Part shown: piece by piece, positions 8,017 through 16,572 of the stretch
Position numbering within the stretch: position 1 is the first letter of the stretch
Layout: the number at the start of each line of letters is the position of its first letter
NCBI GenBank assembly: GCA_947466075.1
Contig: CANIBP010000036.1
Span: 1-64,000 of the forward strand
From: Verrucomicrobiaceae bacterium
GTDB taxonomy: Bacteria > Verrucomicrobiota > Verrucomicrobiia > Verrucomicrobiales > Verrucomicrobiaceae
Length of the DNA stretch: 64,000 nt
Direction of reading: 5' to 3'
Program-made: the position numbers and the translations under genes
Notes under the pieces: generated by a model
Databases searched by the model: none
The model's input: only the letters and a program-made list of their open reading frames with translations
Told to the model about the DNA's origin: nothing

Positions 8017-9675
8017 TCAATCGGCGTCGGCCATGGTGGCCTCGATCACCTCTTCGGCGGTGGTCATGCCGGAAAGCACCTTGCGGATGCCATCCTCACG
8101 CAGGGTGCGCATGCCCAGTTCGCGAGCGCGCTTGCGGAGTTGTGGCGTGGTGAGTTGCTGGTTGATCATATTCCGCACTTCGTCATCGATCTTGAAAATC
8201 TCCACCAGAGACATACGGCCGCGGTAGCCGCCCTGTCGGCACTTGGAACAACCGTTGGCGCCATTGACCGTGGCTTCAAAAAGCTGGGAGGCTTCCAATC
8301 CCAGCGCACGCAACTCACGATCACTGAGCGTGGTGGGAGACTTGCAGTCGGCACAGAGTTTGCGCACCAAACGCTGAGCCTCGATCGCGCGCACGGCGGA
8401 GGCTGTCAGGAATGGCTTCACGCCGATGTCGCTCAGACGTGCTACAGCACTCGGCGCATCGTTCGTGTGCAGCGTACTAAAGACCAAGTGGCCGGTGAGT
8501 GATGCCTGGATGGCAATGGAAGCGGTTTCTAAGTCGCGAATTTCCCCCAGCATGATGATGTTCGGCGCTTGGCGTAGCATGGCGCGCAGAGCTGCGGCGA
8601 ACGTCATACCGACATCTTCCCTCACCATGACCTGATTGATACCTGCCAGCTCATATTCGACCGGGTCTTCGACCGTGATGATCTTACGGTCTGGGCGGTT
8701 GATGAAATTCAGGCAGGCGTAAAGCGTGGTGGTTTTACCGGAGCCGGTCGGTCCAGTGACGAGGATGATGCCGTCCGGGAGAGTAATAAGTTGCTCAAAG
8801 CTAGCCTGATCATCACTAAGGAAGCCAAGATCAACGAGGCCGAGCTTTAGGCTGCTCTTGTCGAGCACACGCATGACAACACTTTCGCCGTTGTTTGTTG
8901 GGATGACTGACACGCGCATGTCGATCTCCTTTTCGTTGTAGGACATCTGGATGCGACCGTCCTGCGGGATGCGCTTTTCATCCAACTGCATCGACCCAGT
9001 CATGATCTTGATACGTCCAATGATCGCTGAATGCAGGCGTTTCGGATGATGCTCCACATCGATCAGCACGCCGTCCATGCGGTAGCGAATGCGAATGTCT
9101 TTTTCCAGTGGTTCAATGTGAATGTCGGAAGCCTTTTGCTTGAAAGCCTCCATCAGCAGATTTGTCACCAGCTTGATGACTGGAGCGTCGTCATCAGTCA
9201 CGCTGCCGTCAGAATTTTTGGGTTTAATAGTGCCCATCACAGCTTCATTGCCATAGATGTTGGCTTGAAGTGTTTTAATCAGCGCAGGAGTGGAGCAGTA
9301 ATACTCAATGTCAGGCTGCAGCACATGCGGTAGCGCATCCAGTGTTTCAAAGTCGTATGGATCGGCCACGACGATCTGCAAGGTGCTGCCATTCGTCCCC
9401 AGTGGCGCAATCTTGTATTTCAATGCCACATCAAGCCGGACGAGCGCTTTCAGCCCCGCATTCGGCACGAAACCGTTAAGATCGACGTACTCCATTCCGG
9501 AGTTAACCGCCACCATCTGCGCGATCTGCTCATCTGAGACCGTCCCTGTCTTGATCAGCACACTGATGACGCTTTCGCCGGGTTTCAGGCCATTTTTCGC
9601 CTGCTGGATGTCACGTTCGGTCAGCAGTCCAGATTCTTGGAGCTGTTCGAGTAAGTATGTTTCATTAGAGTACAT
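8017..9675 (-). CDS. gspE: Type II secretion/pilus assembly ATPase, first paralogue (GspE/PilB)
   Basis: A 552-residue ATPase of the same family as its downstream neighbour. The N-terminal MshEN-like region (1-150) contains KPGESVISVLIKTGTVSDEQ. The core has Walker A GPTGSGKTTTL (308-315), the Asp box ITVEDPVEYE, Walker B NIIMLGEIRDLETA (372-385), a STLHTNDA His box, and zinc ligands C441/C444 and C476/C479. All catalytic elements are intact, so both paralogues look functional. As the first gene of the minus-strand run 9675-4188, it is probably read from the 193-bp divergent region shared with the DUF3500 gene. Confidence 0.93.
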   Translation of the reverse strand: MYSNETYLLEQLQESGLLTERDIQQAKNGLKPGESVISVLIKTGTVSDEQIAQMVAVNSGMEYVDLNGFVPNAGLKALVRLDVALKYKIAPLGTNGSTLQIVVADPYDFETLDALPHVLQPDIEYYCSTPALIKTLQANIYGNEAVMGTIKPKNSDGSVTDDDAPVIKLVTNLLMEAFKQKASDIHIEPLEKDIRIRYRMDGVLIDVEHHPKRLHSAIIGRIKIMTGSMQLDEKRIPQDGRIQMSYNEKEIDMRVSVIPTNNGESVVMRVLDKSSLKLGLVDLGFLSDDQASFEQLITLPDGIILVTGPTGSGKTTTLYACLNFINRPDRKIITVEDPVEYELAGINQVMVREDVGMTFAAALRAMLRQAPNIIMLGEIRDLETASIAIQASLTGHLVFSTLHTNDAPSAVARLSDIGVKPFLTASAVRAIEAQRLVRKLCADCKSPTTLSDRELRALGLEASQLFEATVNGANGCSKCRQGGYRGRMSLVEIFKIDDEVRNMINQQLTTPQLRKRARELGMRTLREDGIRKVLSGMTTAEEVIEATMADAD

Positions 9676-9868
9676 GAATTCGTATCTGCGTGGCGGGTGG
9701 GACGTGAGGTCGGTATTTTTGGATTATTCTCAGACTACAACCTCACGCAGGAAAGTGTCAACGTCTCGGCGCTGCCCGGATGAAAAATCATGAAGATGAA
9801 TGACAAACTGATGAATATACCAGCGTTCGACTTGTCCCGCGACTCAATCACGACGATTCACCCACATT
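9676..9868. promoter_or_regulatory. Divergent intergenic region between the secretion operon and the DUF3500 gene
   Basis: This 193-bp gap should hold promoters for both directions. The only structure I see is an 8-bp inverted repeat CGTGAGGT (9703-9710) / ACCTCACG (9740-9747), spaced by 29 bases close to the secretion-operon start. It could be an operator or chance. No convincing -35/-10 pair was found. Confidence 0.3.
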
Positions 9869-10918
9869 ATGCACTTCCCTCTGCGTTTCACCGTTCCGCT
9901 TCTCAGCCTCACTCTTGCTCTTGCCGGCAACATTCCATGCTCGGTTAATGCGCACGAAGCAGGCACCCAGATGGCGGCCATTGCCAAGGTATTCCTTGCC
10001 GCACTCACACCTGAACAAAAAGCCAAAGCCACTTTCGATTTTGCCGCCGAGGAGCGTGAGAACTGGCATTTCATCCCCCGTGAGCGCAAAGGGCTGCCCA
10101 TGAAGGAAATGACGCCGCAGCAGCAATTGCTCGCGCATGCGCTGTTGAACACAGGCCTCAGTTTCAGCGGCTCTGCCAAAGCAGTCACTATTATGAGCCT
10201 CGAAGAAGTGCTCTATCAAATTGAGGGTGCGGATGAGTCTAAGCGTGCTGCCACACGCGAAAAGCGCGATCCGGAAAAGTATTTCGTCTCGATCTTTGGT
10301 GAACCTGCAGACAAAGGCCTGTGGGGATGGCGTGTCGAAGGTCATCACCTCTCGTTGAATTTTACCATTAAGGACGGGCAGATGCTCCGCGCCACGCCTG
10401 CCTTCATGGGTACCAACCCAGGTGAAATTCGTCAGGGACCGCTCGCTGGACTGCGAGTGCTTGCCGTGGAAGAGGAACTGGGCCGCGAACTGGTCAAATC
10501 ACTCACTCCAGAGCAGTTCAAGACCGCTTTCGTTGCCGATGTCGCCCCGAAAGAGATGATCACAGCCGCTGAGCACAAGGTCAGTGCGTTGTCACCTGCT
10601 GGACTTGCGAATTCGGAACTCAATGAGAAGCAGCAGGCCATGCTCACACGTCTGATTGCAGAATATATTGAGCGCCTGCGTCCTGAAATAGTCGAAGCCG
10701 CTCGTTCCGAGATCAAAAACAGCGGTCCGATTTATTTTGCATGGGCTGGAGGCAAGGAGCGCGGCGAACCACATTATTATCGTGTTCAGGGTAAGACCTT
10801 CCTTATAGAGTACGACAATACGCAGAACGACGCCAACCATGTCCACAGCGTATGGCGCAGCTTCGATGGCGATTTTGGCCGCGACTTGCTCGGCGAGCAT
10901 GTGAAGCAGGCTCATTGA
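9869..10918 (+). CDS. DUF3500 secreted protein
   Basis: A 349-residue protein with an N-terminal signal (FTVPLLSLTLALAGNIPCSVNAHE). The mature part carries DUF3500 hallmarks: AKVFLAALTPEQKAKATF, a W.FIPRERKGLPMKEM strand, KYFVSIFGEPADKGLWGWRVEGHHLSLNF, and a C-terminal GPIYFAWAGG...HYYRVQGKTFLIEYDNTQNDANHVHSVWR. The last segment contains conserved His, Asp and Asn residues. The domain is widespread in bacteria and some eukaryotes and has no established activity as far as I know. The gene is monocistronic, upstream of the candidate replication-origin region. Confidence 0.85.
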   Translation: MHFPLRFTVPLLSLTLALAGNIPCSVNAHEAGTQMAAIAKVFLAALTPEQKAKATFDFAAEERENWHFIPRERKGLPMKEMTPQQQLLAHALLNTGLSFSGSAKAVTIMSLEEVLYQIEGADESKRAATREKRDPEKYFVSIFGEPADKGLWGWRVEGHHLSLNFTIKDGQMLRATPAFMGTNPGEIRQGPLAGLRVLAVEEELGRELVKSLTPEQFKTAFVADVAPKEMITAAEHKVSALSPAGLANSELNEKQQAMLTRLIAEYIERLRPEIVEAARSEIKNSGPIYFAWAGGKERGEPHYYRVQGKTFLIEYDNTQNDANHVHSVWRSFDGDFGRDLLGEHVKQAH

Positions 10919-10948
10919 TCTGAGCGCAATTCGCGTGCCTGAATTGTT

Positions 10949-10957
10949 TTATACACA
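10949..10957 (+). promoter_or_regulatory. DnaA box (perfect TTATNCACA match)
   Basis: TTATACACA fits the consensus TTATNCACA exactly and sits 255 bp before the dnaA start codon. Two weaker candidates follow within 35 bp. Confidence 0.55.
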
Positions 10958-11024
10958 ATTGTTCTCAAGCTGTACACAGCTTGTTCACGATTTAATGCGC
11001 ACAACTCCGCTTCCAACCGCAAAC

Positions 11025-11068
11025 GATTTCAAAAAATTTCATCGTTCTTCATGAGGATTTCAAAAAAT
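11025..11068 (+). repeat. Two 13-bp AT-rich direct repeats (candidate unwinding element)
   Basis: GATTTCAAAAAAT occurs at 11025-11037 and 11056-11068 with identical sequence. The length and AT-richness recall the 13-mers of E. coli oriC, though the sequence differs from that consensus. Confidence 0.4.
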
Positions 11069-11211
11069 ATATCAAAGAAGAACTTGTTATTGGTGACGGT
11101 TTCGTCATACAAAGCGTGGTTATTTAAAAAGATCTTCAATGCTCTCTCGATTGCTTCATTGAATCTCTTTCTGACACCGCTTCCCAACCCACTTTCGACC
11201 TCACTCCCAAC

Positions 11212-12651
11212 ATGGCGCGCAACGATGAAAGCACGAATCAACCTTCCAACAATGGCTCAACTCATCATGCACATACGGAATTGTTCACGCTTACTCCCAC
11301 AGTCTGGGATCGTGTCTGTGAGGTGCTGGTAAAGCGTCTTGGTGAAGACAACTTCCAGCGCTGCTTTAGTGGCACTTCGGCGCGTCTCGCAGATGACGGT
11401 CGCTTTATTATTACCGTTCCGAATCCGATTCATCAGCTCTGGATCGAAAGCAATCACACTGCCGCCGTCGCTGATGCAGTGGCCGAGATCACGGGCGTTC
11501 CTGCTATTATCGAGTTTCACGTTGCCTCTGAGCCCCAGCCTTCGATCCCGTCGTATGCACCAATGCCGGAACTCAAGGCTGCGCGCGTCAATGCTACCGA
11601 TACGGCACCCATTCGTTTCTTTAGCGAAGCTGGTTTGAATGCGAAGTTCAACTTCGACAGCTACGTCATCGGCACCAACAGCAGTTACTCCGTTGCTGTC
11701 GCTCGTGCGGTCGCTGAAAAACCGGGCCGCATCTACAATCCATTGTTCTTTTACGGCCCCACCGGCCTCGGCAAGACGCATCTCATGCAGGCCATTGGCC
11801 AAGAGGTCCTTGCACGCAAACCACGCGCCAATGTGCGCTACGTCACCTCCGAGCAGTTCACAAATGAGTTCGTGGAAGCGATCAAAAAGCAGACCTTCAG
11901 CCAGTTCCGCCAGAAATTCCGCAAACTCGACGTCCTGCTCATTGACGACGTGCATTTTTTTGAGGGCAAAGACAGCACGCAGGAAGAATTCTTTCACACC
12001 TTCAACGAACTGTTCAACAACGCGAAGCAGATCGTCCTCGCGAGCGATCGTCCGCCTAGCGAGATTAAAAATCTCGAAAGCCGCCTCGTTTCACGCTTTG
12101 AATGGGGTCTTGCTACACAGATTCAGGTGCCGGACTTTGAAACACGTATTGCCATCCTGCGCCGTAAGCAGAGTGATTTTAATGTGTCGCTCGATTCTTG
12201 GATTCTCGACTTCATGGCGCAGCATATCCGTGCCAACGTACGCAAGCTCGAAGGCGCTCTCATGCGTGTGGCCGCACACGTTTCGCTCGAAGGCGCTGTC
12301 GCCACTGAATCAGCTCTCGCTACCTTGCTGCATGACGTGATCGACGAGGACAAATCGAAAACGGTCACGGTGGACCGCATTCAGCGCATCATCGCCACCC
12401 ATTACGATCTGCGCGTTAGCGATCTGACCGGCCCACGACGTCCTAAAAACATCGCCGAAGCCCGTCAGGTGGCGATGTATCTTACCCGCACGCTCACCAA
12501 GTTGCCGCTCGTTCAGATCGGCGATGAATTTGGAGGTCGCGACCACGGCACCGTCATCCACGCCTGCAAAGTTGTCTCCAACAACCTCAACGCATCGAAC
12601 GACTTCAAGCGCACGCTCGATTCTTTGGCCGGAAAAATTCGGGAAGGGTGA
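11212..12651 (+). CDS. dnaA: Chromosomal replication initiator DnaA
   Basis: A 479-residue AAA+ initiator. Domain I covers about residues 25-105, followed by a Pro-rich linker. The domain III ATPase has FYGPTGLGKTHL (Walker A, 182-189) and VLLIDDVHFF (Walker B, 241-250), with the sensor segment ASDRPPSEI and box SRFEWGLA. The domain IV DNA-binding helix has IGDEFGGRDHGTVIHACKVV (the usual signature is GGRDHTTVLHA). The protein melts oriC and also represses its own gene in many bacteria. The start chosen is the first ATG in frame; no strong Shine-Dalgarno sequence precedes it. The Mla operon follows after 78 bp. Confidence 0.97.
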   Translation: MARNDESTNQPSNNGSTHHAHTELFTLTPTVWDRVCEVLVKRLGEDNFQRCFSGTSARLADDGRFIITVPNPIHQLWIESNHTAAVADAVAEITGVPAIIEFHVASEPQPSIPSYAPMPELKAARVNATDTAPIRFFSEAGLNAKFNFDSYVIGTNSSYSVAVARAVAEKPGRIYNPLFFYGPTGLGKTHLMQAIGQEVLARKPRANVRYVTSEQFTNEFVEAIKKQTFSQFRQKFRKLDVLLIDDVHFFEGKDSTQEEFFHTFNELFNNAKQIVLASDRPPSEIKNLESRLVSRFEWGLATQIQVPDFETRIAILRRKQSDFNVSLDSWILDFMAQHIRANVRKLEGALMRVAAHVSLEGAVATESALATLLHDVIDEDKSKTVTVDRIQRIIATHYDLRVSDLTGPRRPKNIAEARQVAMYLTRTLTKLPLVQIGDEFGGRDHGTVIHACKVVSNNLNASNDFKRTLDSLAGKIREG

Positions 12652-12729
12652 TCTTTTGGTCTTTGTTGAGTCTATCGCTTGTGCGGCATTGCATAATCGA
12701 TCCCGCTGAACGAGGGTTCCGTTTATCGC

Positions 12730-13506
12730 ATGTTACGAACGGTTGGCAGTCACACTCTTTCCATCGTCCATGAATTTGGTGATTTCGCCCTGTTCACCGG
12801 ACATTCTTTTCGTTCGGCCATCGGCTCCAGACGTCTGTGGCGGCGTATTGTTCGTGCTGGCTTTGAGCAGGGTGTGCGTTGTTTGCCGGTGATCTTGATT
12901 GTTGGCCTCTTCACCGGGTTGGTGCTCGGTTTGCAGGGATATTATGTGCTGAACCGTTTTGGTTCGGAGAGTTTGCTCGGCACGCTGGTTTCACTCAGCC
13001 TGGTGCGTGAATTGGGTCCGGTGCTGGCCGCGTTAATGCTCGTGGGGCAGGCCGGTTCCGCGTTGGCGGCCGAACTGGGTATTCAGCGCAACACCGAGCA
13101 GATCGCCGCGCTGGAGACGATGGGTGTGAGTAGTCATGCTTATCTTGTGACGCCGCGTTTACTCGCTGCGCTAGTGGTGTATCCGATGCAGACCGCCTTG
13201 TTCATCACCGTTGGCTTGTGGGGTGGAAATCTATCCGGTTCGTTGCTGCTGGGACTGGAGCCGGGTGTTTACTGGTCATCGGTGGAGCGAGCGATTGAGT
13301 CACAGGATGTGCGTGAGTGTTTTACGAAGGCGGCCACCTTTGGCCTGCTGACCATCGCTTTGTGCGCCTACCATGGTTTTAATGCGCATCGCTGTCGCTC
13401 GGCCACTGGTGCACGTGCGGTTAGTGCTTCAACCACTCGCGCCGTTGTTCAATCAAGCATCATCGTGCTGGCTGCCGATTATATCATCACCTCGTTTCTG
13501 GTCTGA
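12730..13506 (+). CDS. mlaE: Mla phospholipid transport permease MlaE
   Basis: A 258-residue inner-membrane permease of the MlaE/YrbE family, the membrane core of the ABC system that moves phospholipids between the inner and outer membrane. Visible are the family motif region TGLVLGLQGYYVLNRFGSESLLGTLV, then LVRELGPVLAALMLVGQAGSALAAELG and IAALETMGV, with five hydrophobic helices. It is the first gene of a five-gene run in which the four downstream genes start on, or within two bases of, the preceding stop. No MlaB-type STAS gene is present in the run. Confidence 0.93.
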   Translation: MLRTVGSHTLSIVHEFGDFALFTGHSFRSAIGSRRLWRRIVRAGFEQGVRCLPVILIVGLFTGLVLGLQGYYVLNRFGSESLLGTLVSLSLVRELGPVLAALMLVGQAGSALAAELGIQRNTEQIAALETMGVSSHAYLVTPRLLAALVVYPMQTALFITVGLWGGNLSGSLLLGLEPGVYWSSVERAIESQDVRECFTKAATFGLLTIALCAYHGFNAHRCRSATGARAVSASTTRAVVQSSIIVLAADYIITSFLV

Positions 13507-13508
13507 TC

Positions 13509-14318
13509 ATGGGTGCCGATACACAGAATTTACTGCTGCACATCGAAGGCCTCTACAAGCGCTTCGATGAAAATGTCGTTTTGGCGGGCGCAAGCCTCGA
13601 TGTGCCACGTGGTAGCCTAGTCACCGTTTTGGGCCGTAGTGGCGCGGGCAAATCTGTGCTGCTGAAGTGTTTGGCCGATGTGATTCGCCCGGACCAGGGA
13701 AGCATCAGTTTTGATGGTCACCCGCTCAACATGGACGATGCCGCCGCCCGTGCCGAGTTCCGCCGTCGTTGCAGCTTCCTGTTTCAAAGCAATGCCTTGT
13801 TTGACTCATTGACCGCGCTGGAAAATGTGGCGCTTCCGCTGGAGCAGACCACGGATCTTACGGACAAGGAAATTCGTGAGCGCAGCCTTGAGGCTCTGCA
13901 CCAGCTCGAACTCGACGTTCATCAGGATCGTTATCCCAGCCAGCTTTCCGGTGGCATGCAGAAACGTCTGGCTCTGGCGCGTGCGATTGTGACGCGTCCT
14001 GAACTGGTGCTGTTTGATGAACCTACGGCCGGACTCGATCCTCTACGGCGAAATGCGGTCTTTGCCATGATCGCCAAATATCAGCGGCAGTTCGGCTTCA
14101 CGGCACTTGTCGTCACCCATGACCTGACGGAGGCGCTGATCGCCAGCGACCGCGTGGCACTGCTTGACAAGGGCCTAATGTGCTTTGAAGGCACTCCCGC
14201 TGAATTTTCTGCCTCCAATCATCCGGTGGTGTGCAATTTTAGCGACAGCGCGGACACACTTGGCAGCACACTTGCTGCTATTCGGCGCGGCGAAGCACTC
14301 CACTCTGAAGACTCATGA
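13509..14318 (+). CDS. mlaF: Mla transport ATP-binding protein MlaF
   Basis: A 269-residue ABC ATPase that powers the MlaE permease. It has Walker A LGRSGAGKSVLL, Q-loop FLFQSNALFDSLTA, signature LSGGMQKRLALARA, Walker B LVLFDEPTAGLDP and the switch His in LVVTHDL. Its start is two bases after the mlaE stop, and its stop overlaps the mlaD start in an ATGA. The C-terminal tail (residues ~225-269) is typical of MlaF and not of LolD-type ATPases. Confidence 0.94.
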   Translation: MGADTQNLLLHIEGLYKRFDENVVLAGASLDVPRGSLVTVLGRSGAGKSVLLKCLADVIRPDQGSISFDGHPLNMDDAAARAEFRRRCSFLFQSNALFDSLTALENVALPLEQTTDLTDKEIRERSLEALHQLELDVHQDRYPSQLSGGMQKRLALARAIVTRPELVLFDEPTAGLDPLRRNAVFAMIAKYQRQFGFTALVVTHDLTEALIASDRVALLDKGLMCFEGTPAEFSASNHPVVCNFSDSADTLGSTLAAIRRGEALHSEDS

Positions 14319-14794
14319 AACAAACCAAGTTGGAACTTTATGTGGGTGCCTTTGTGCTCATCGGTATCGCCGCCGTCATCTATCTCACGGTCAAACTCGG
14401 CTCTGGCTCACTGATCGGCGGCGACACTTATGTTATCGAGGCCCGCTTCGCCAATGCTGGTGGTCTCAATGCTGGTAGCAGTGTGCTGGTGGCCGGTGTG
14501 CCGGTGGGACGTGTTGAGGCTATTCGGGTAGATAACACCGACTACAGCGCCATGGTCACCCTGCGTGTACTTGCTGGCCTAAAGCTGCCGACTGACACCA
14601 TGGCATCAATCAAAACGACCGGTCTCATCGGCGACAAATATGTGGCGCTCGCTCCAGGAGCGGACGAAACGTACCTCGAAACCGGTGCACGCATCACGAT
14701 GACGGAGTCCTCCGTCGATCTTGAATCCTTGATCGGTAAGATGGCCTTTGGTAGTGTTGATAAAGCAAAAGACGAAAAAGAACCCGCCCCATGA
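14315..14794 (+). CDS. mlaD: Mla substrate-binding protein MlaD (MCE domain)
   Basis: A 159-residue protein with one N-terminal TM helix (LYVGAFVLIGIAAVIYLTVKLG) followed by a single MCE domain (YVIEARFANAGGLNAGSSVLVAGVPVGRV). The conserved IKTTGLIGDKYVALAPG strand is present. MlaD forms a periplasmic hexamer on MlaE and receives lipid from MlaC. Length is close to E. coli MlaD (183) but with a shorter tail. It overlaps both neighbours by four bases, which indicates translational coupling. Confidence 0.93.
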   Translation: MKQTKLELYVGAFVLIGIAAVIYLTVKLGSGSLIGGDTYVIEARFANAGGLNAGSSVLVAGVPVGRVEAIRVDNTDYSAMVTLRVLAGLKLPTDTMASIKTTGLIGDKYVALAPGADETYLETGARITMTESSVDLESLIGKMAFGSVDKAKDEKEPAP

Positions 14795-15369
14795 CCCTCC
14801 GTTCGTTCCTTATCCTCCTCATGGTCGCGTCGCCGCTGGCCGTCTCCGCTCAGCTTGCCGAAGCGCAGACGCGTCTCAAATCAGCGGTGAATGAAGTGCT
14901 CGCCGTCGCCGACCGCACGGCCAGCCGGGGCACCTTGGCTGATAGTCTGCGTCCGGTTCTGCAGAAGCATGTGAGCTTTGAAACGATGACCAAACGCGCC
15001 GTCGGTCCCGGCTGGAAGCAATTCACGCCCGCCCAGCAGCAGCAGGCCACCCAGTTGTTCACCACGCTCATTATTCGCAGCTACAGCAACAAGTTCACTC
15101 CCGGCGAGCATCCGGCCATCACTTATCAGAATCCGGTGTCTCCCGCGTCCAGTCGTGTCGATGTCCCCACGAGCATGGTGTACAAAGGCAGCCACTACAC
15201 AGTCATCTACCGCATGGAGCAGGAGGGAGGCTGGCGCATCACAGACGTGGTGATCGAAGGGGTCAGCCTCATCGCCAACTACCGCAGCCAATTGGATGCC
15301 CAGTTTAAAAAAGGTGGCGCAAATGCCGTCATAAGCTCTCTTAATCAATCCGTCTCCCGCCCACAATGA
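14791..15369 (+). CDS. mlaC: Periplasmic phospholipid-binding protein MlaC
   Basis: A 192-residue protein with a cleavable signal peptide (TLRSFLILLMVASPLAVSA). The mature domain has the MlaC/Tol-Toc layout: a helical N-terminal region with 'HVSFETMTKRAVGPGWKQFTPAQ', then the beta half with PASSRVDVPTSMVYKGSHYTVIYRM and GWRITDVVIEGVSLIANYRSQ. It shuttles phospholipid between MlaA in the outer membrane and MlaD. Its start and stop overlap the neighbouring genes by four bases. Confidence 0.92.
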   Translation: MTLRSFLILLMVASPLAVSAQLAEAQTRLKSAVNEVLAVADRTASRGTLADSLRPVLQKHVSFETMTKRAVGPGWKQFTPAQQQQATQLFTTLIIRSYSNKFTPGEHPAITYQNPVSPASSRVDVPTSMVYKGSHYTVIYRMEQEGGWRITDVVIEGVSLIANYRSQLDAQFKKGGANAVISSLNQSVSRPQ

Positions 15370-16178
15370 AATCCAACATATTCACACACCTCCTGCTGCT
15401 GGCAGTGGCTCCGCTGCTGGCCGACTGCTCCTCCGCCACCAAACCAGCCGCTGCACCGGCTTCTACTGCGGCGGTTGCTGCCACAGGCAAGGCCGCCGCG
15501 AAAGTCGGTCCGGCTGCCGCTGATGAAGTCGATGAGTATGCGACAGCGAAGGTCTCCGATCCCATTGAGCCGTTCAACCGCGGTATGTTCTGGGTCAACG
15601 ACCAGCTTTACACCTTCATCCTTCGTCCGATCTCGAAGGGCTATGAATTGCTCATGCCTAAGCCAGTTCGTAAGGGGATCGACAATGCTTTTGAAAACGT
15701 CAAATTCCCCGTCCGCTTCGTGAACTGTGCTCTACAGGGCAAGTTCAAGCGTGTCGGCCAGGAAACCGGCAAATTCGTGGTCAACACTGTTGGCGGCGTT
15801 GGCGGCATCTTCCGTCCTGCGGAGAAAATTCCAGCGCTCGCTAACGTGCCGGCGGAAGACACGGCGCAGACCTTCGCCACATGGGGCATCGGCCACGGAC
15901 CCTACATTGTGCTTCCGCTCTTCGGGCCCAGTAGCGTGCGTGACACCGTCGGTATGGCTGGCGACTACGCACTCAATCCCGTCAATTGGCCCTATCTCTA
16001 CTGGTATGGCGACAGGTCCAAGCACGATTGGACGTCCGTCCCCCCACTCTCGAACACGTTGCGCGCATTGCCTGCCCAGCTTGATCTTTACGACAACGCC
16101 ACCAAGGATGCCGTCGATCCCTACCTTTCCGCTCGCAGCGCCTACATTCAAAATCGCGCTGAAGCAGCGAAGAAGTAA
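15366..16178 (+). CDS. mlaA: Outer-membrane lipoprotein MlaA (VacJ)
   Basis: A 270-residue lipoprotein with lipobox LLAD|C after a hydrophobic signal. An Ala/Pro-rich spacer (residues ~25-50) precedes the MlaA domain: VSDPIEPFNRGMFWVNDQLY, NAFENVKFPVRFVNCALQGKF, the conserved QTFATWGIGHGPYIVLPLFGPSSVRDTVG segment and a short C-terminal tail. MlaA removes phospholipid from the outer leaflet. Having mlaA in the same operon as mlaEFDC is unlike E. coli, where it is elsewhere. The gene overlaps mlaC by four bases and ends the operon. Confidence 0.93.
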   Translation: MKSNIFTHLLLLAVAPLLADCSSATKPAAAPASTAAVAATGKAAAKVGPAAADEVDEYATAKVSDPIEPFNRGMFWVNDQLYTFILRPISKGYELLMPKPVRKGIDNAFENVKFPVRFVNCALQGKFKRVGQETGKFVVNTVGGVGGIFRPAEKIPALANVPAEDTAQTFATWGIGHGPYIVLPLFGPSSVRDTVGMAGDYALNPVNWPYLYWYGDRSKHDWTSVPPLSNTLRALPAQLDLYDNATKDAVDPYLSARSAYIQNRAEAAKK

Positions 16179-16200
16179 GGTCTGAAGTCCCCTCAGCTTT

Positions 16201-16572
16201 CTACAGCCTCCTTAACCCATCCTCCGTCATCGGCGTGGGGATGGCTTCGTCGATGGCGTCGATGCGGGCAAGCGTCTCGGCGCTGAGCACGAGATTGGCG
16301 GCGGCGAGGCTCTCCTCAAACTGCGCGACGGTGGTGGCACCGACGATGGTGGAGGCGACGAAGTCGTGCTGCTTGCTCCAGGCGAGCGCGAGCGCGGTGA
16401 CGCTGATGCCGAGGTCGGCGGCGATGACTTGGAGTCGGGCGGTGGTTTCGAGGCTGCGCTCATTCACGAAGCGGGCGGCCATGCGCTTCTAGCGCGGGCC
16501 GCCGTTCTGGATTTAGTCGGTGGACCTTGCACTTTAGGGCAATGCACCACCGTTTTATTTGTCGCAGAGCGC
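16201..16572 (-). pseudogene. Decayed 3' copy of the aldo/keto reductase gene
   Basis: The minus strand matches the 3' end of the aldo/keto reductase gene at 19283-20323. Over 16201-16482 the copies are about 94% identical by hand alignment, and 91 of 93 encoded residues agree. From 16483 to about 16572 identity drops to roughly three quarters without indels. In that part the reading frame has two nonsense changes relative to the intact copy (CAG to TAG, and TAC to TAA). No start or NADP-binding region remains, so it is a fragment rather than a gene. It lies in the same orientation as the intact copy. Confidence 0.85.

Larger units (their letters stand above)
10919..11211. other. dnaA upstream region: candidate oriC / dnaA control region
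   Basis: This 293-bp gene-free stretch contains a perfect DnaA-box match TTATACACA (10949-10957) and two degenerate boxes, CTGTACACA (10970-10978) and TTGTTCACG (10981-10989). A short dyad AAGCTG-TACA-CAGCTT lies at 10967-10982. An AT-rich patch carries a 13-bp direct repeat GATTTCAAAAAAT at 11025-11037 and again at 11056-11068, 31 bp apart (about three helical turns). DnaA boxes beside AT-rich 13-mers are the layout of a bacterial unwinding element, but one perfect box is few. Autoregulation of dnaA is the conservative alternative. Confidence 0.45.

Noticed and set aside
10925..10956. CAATTC...GAATTG dyad after the DUF3500 gene followed by TTTT
   Set aside because: The six-base AT-rich stem is too weak to call a terminator and overlaps the DnaA-box region.
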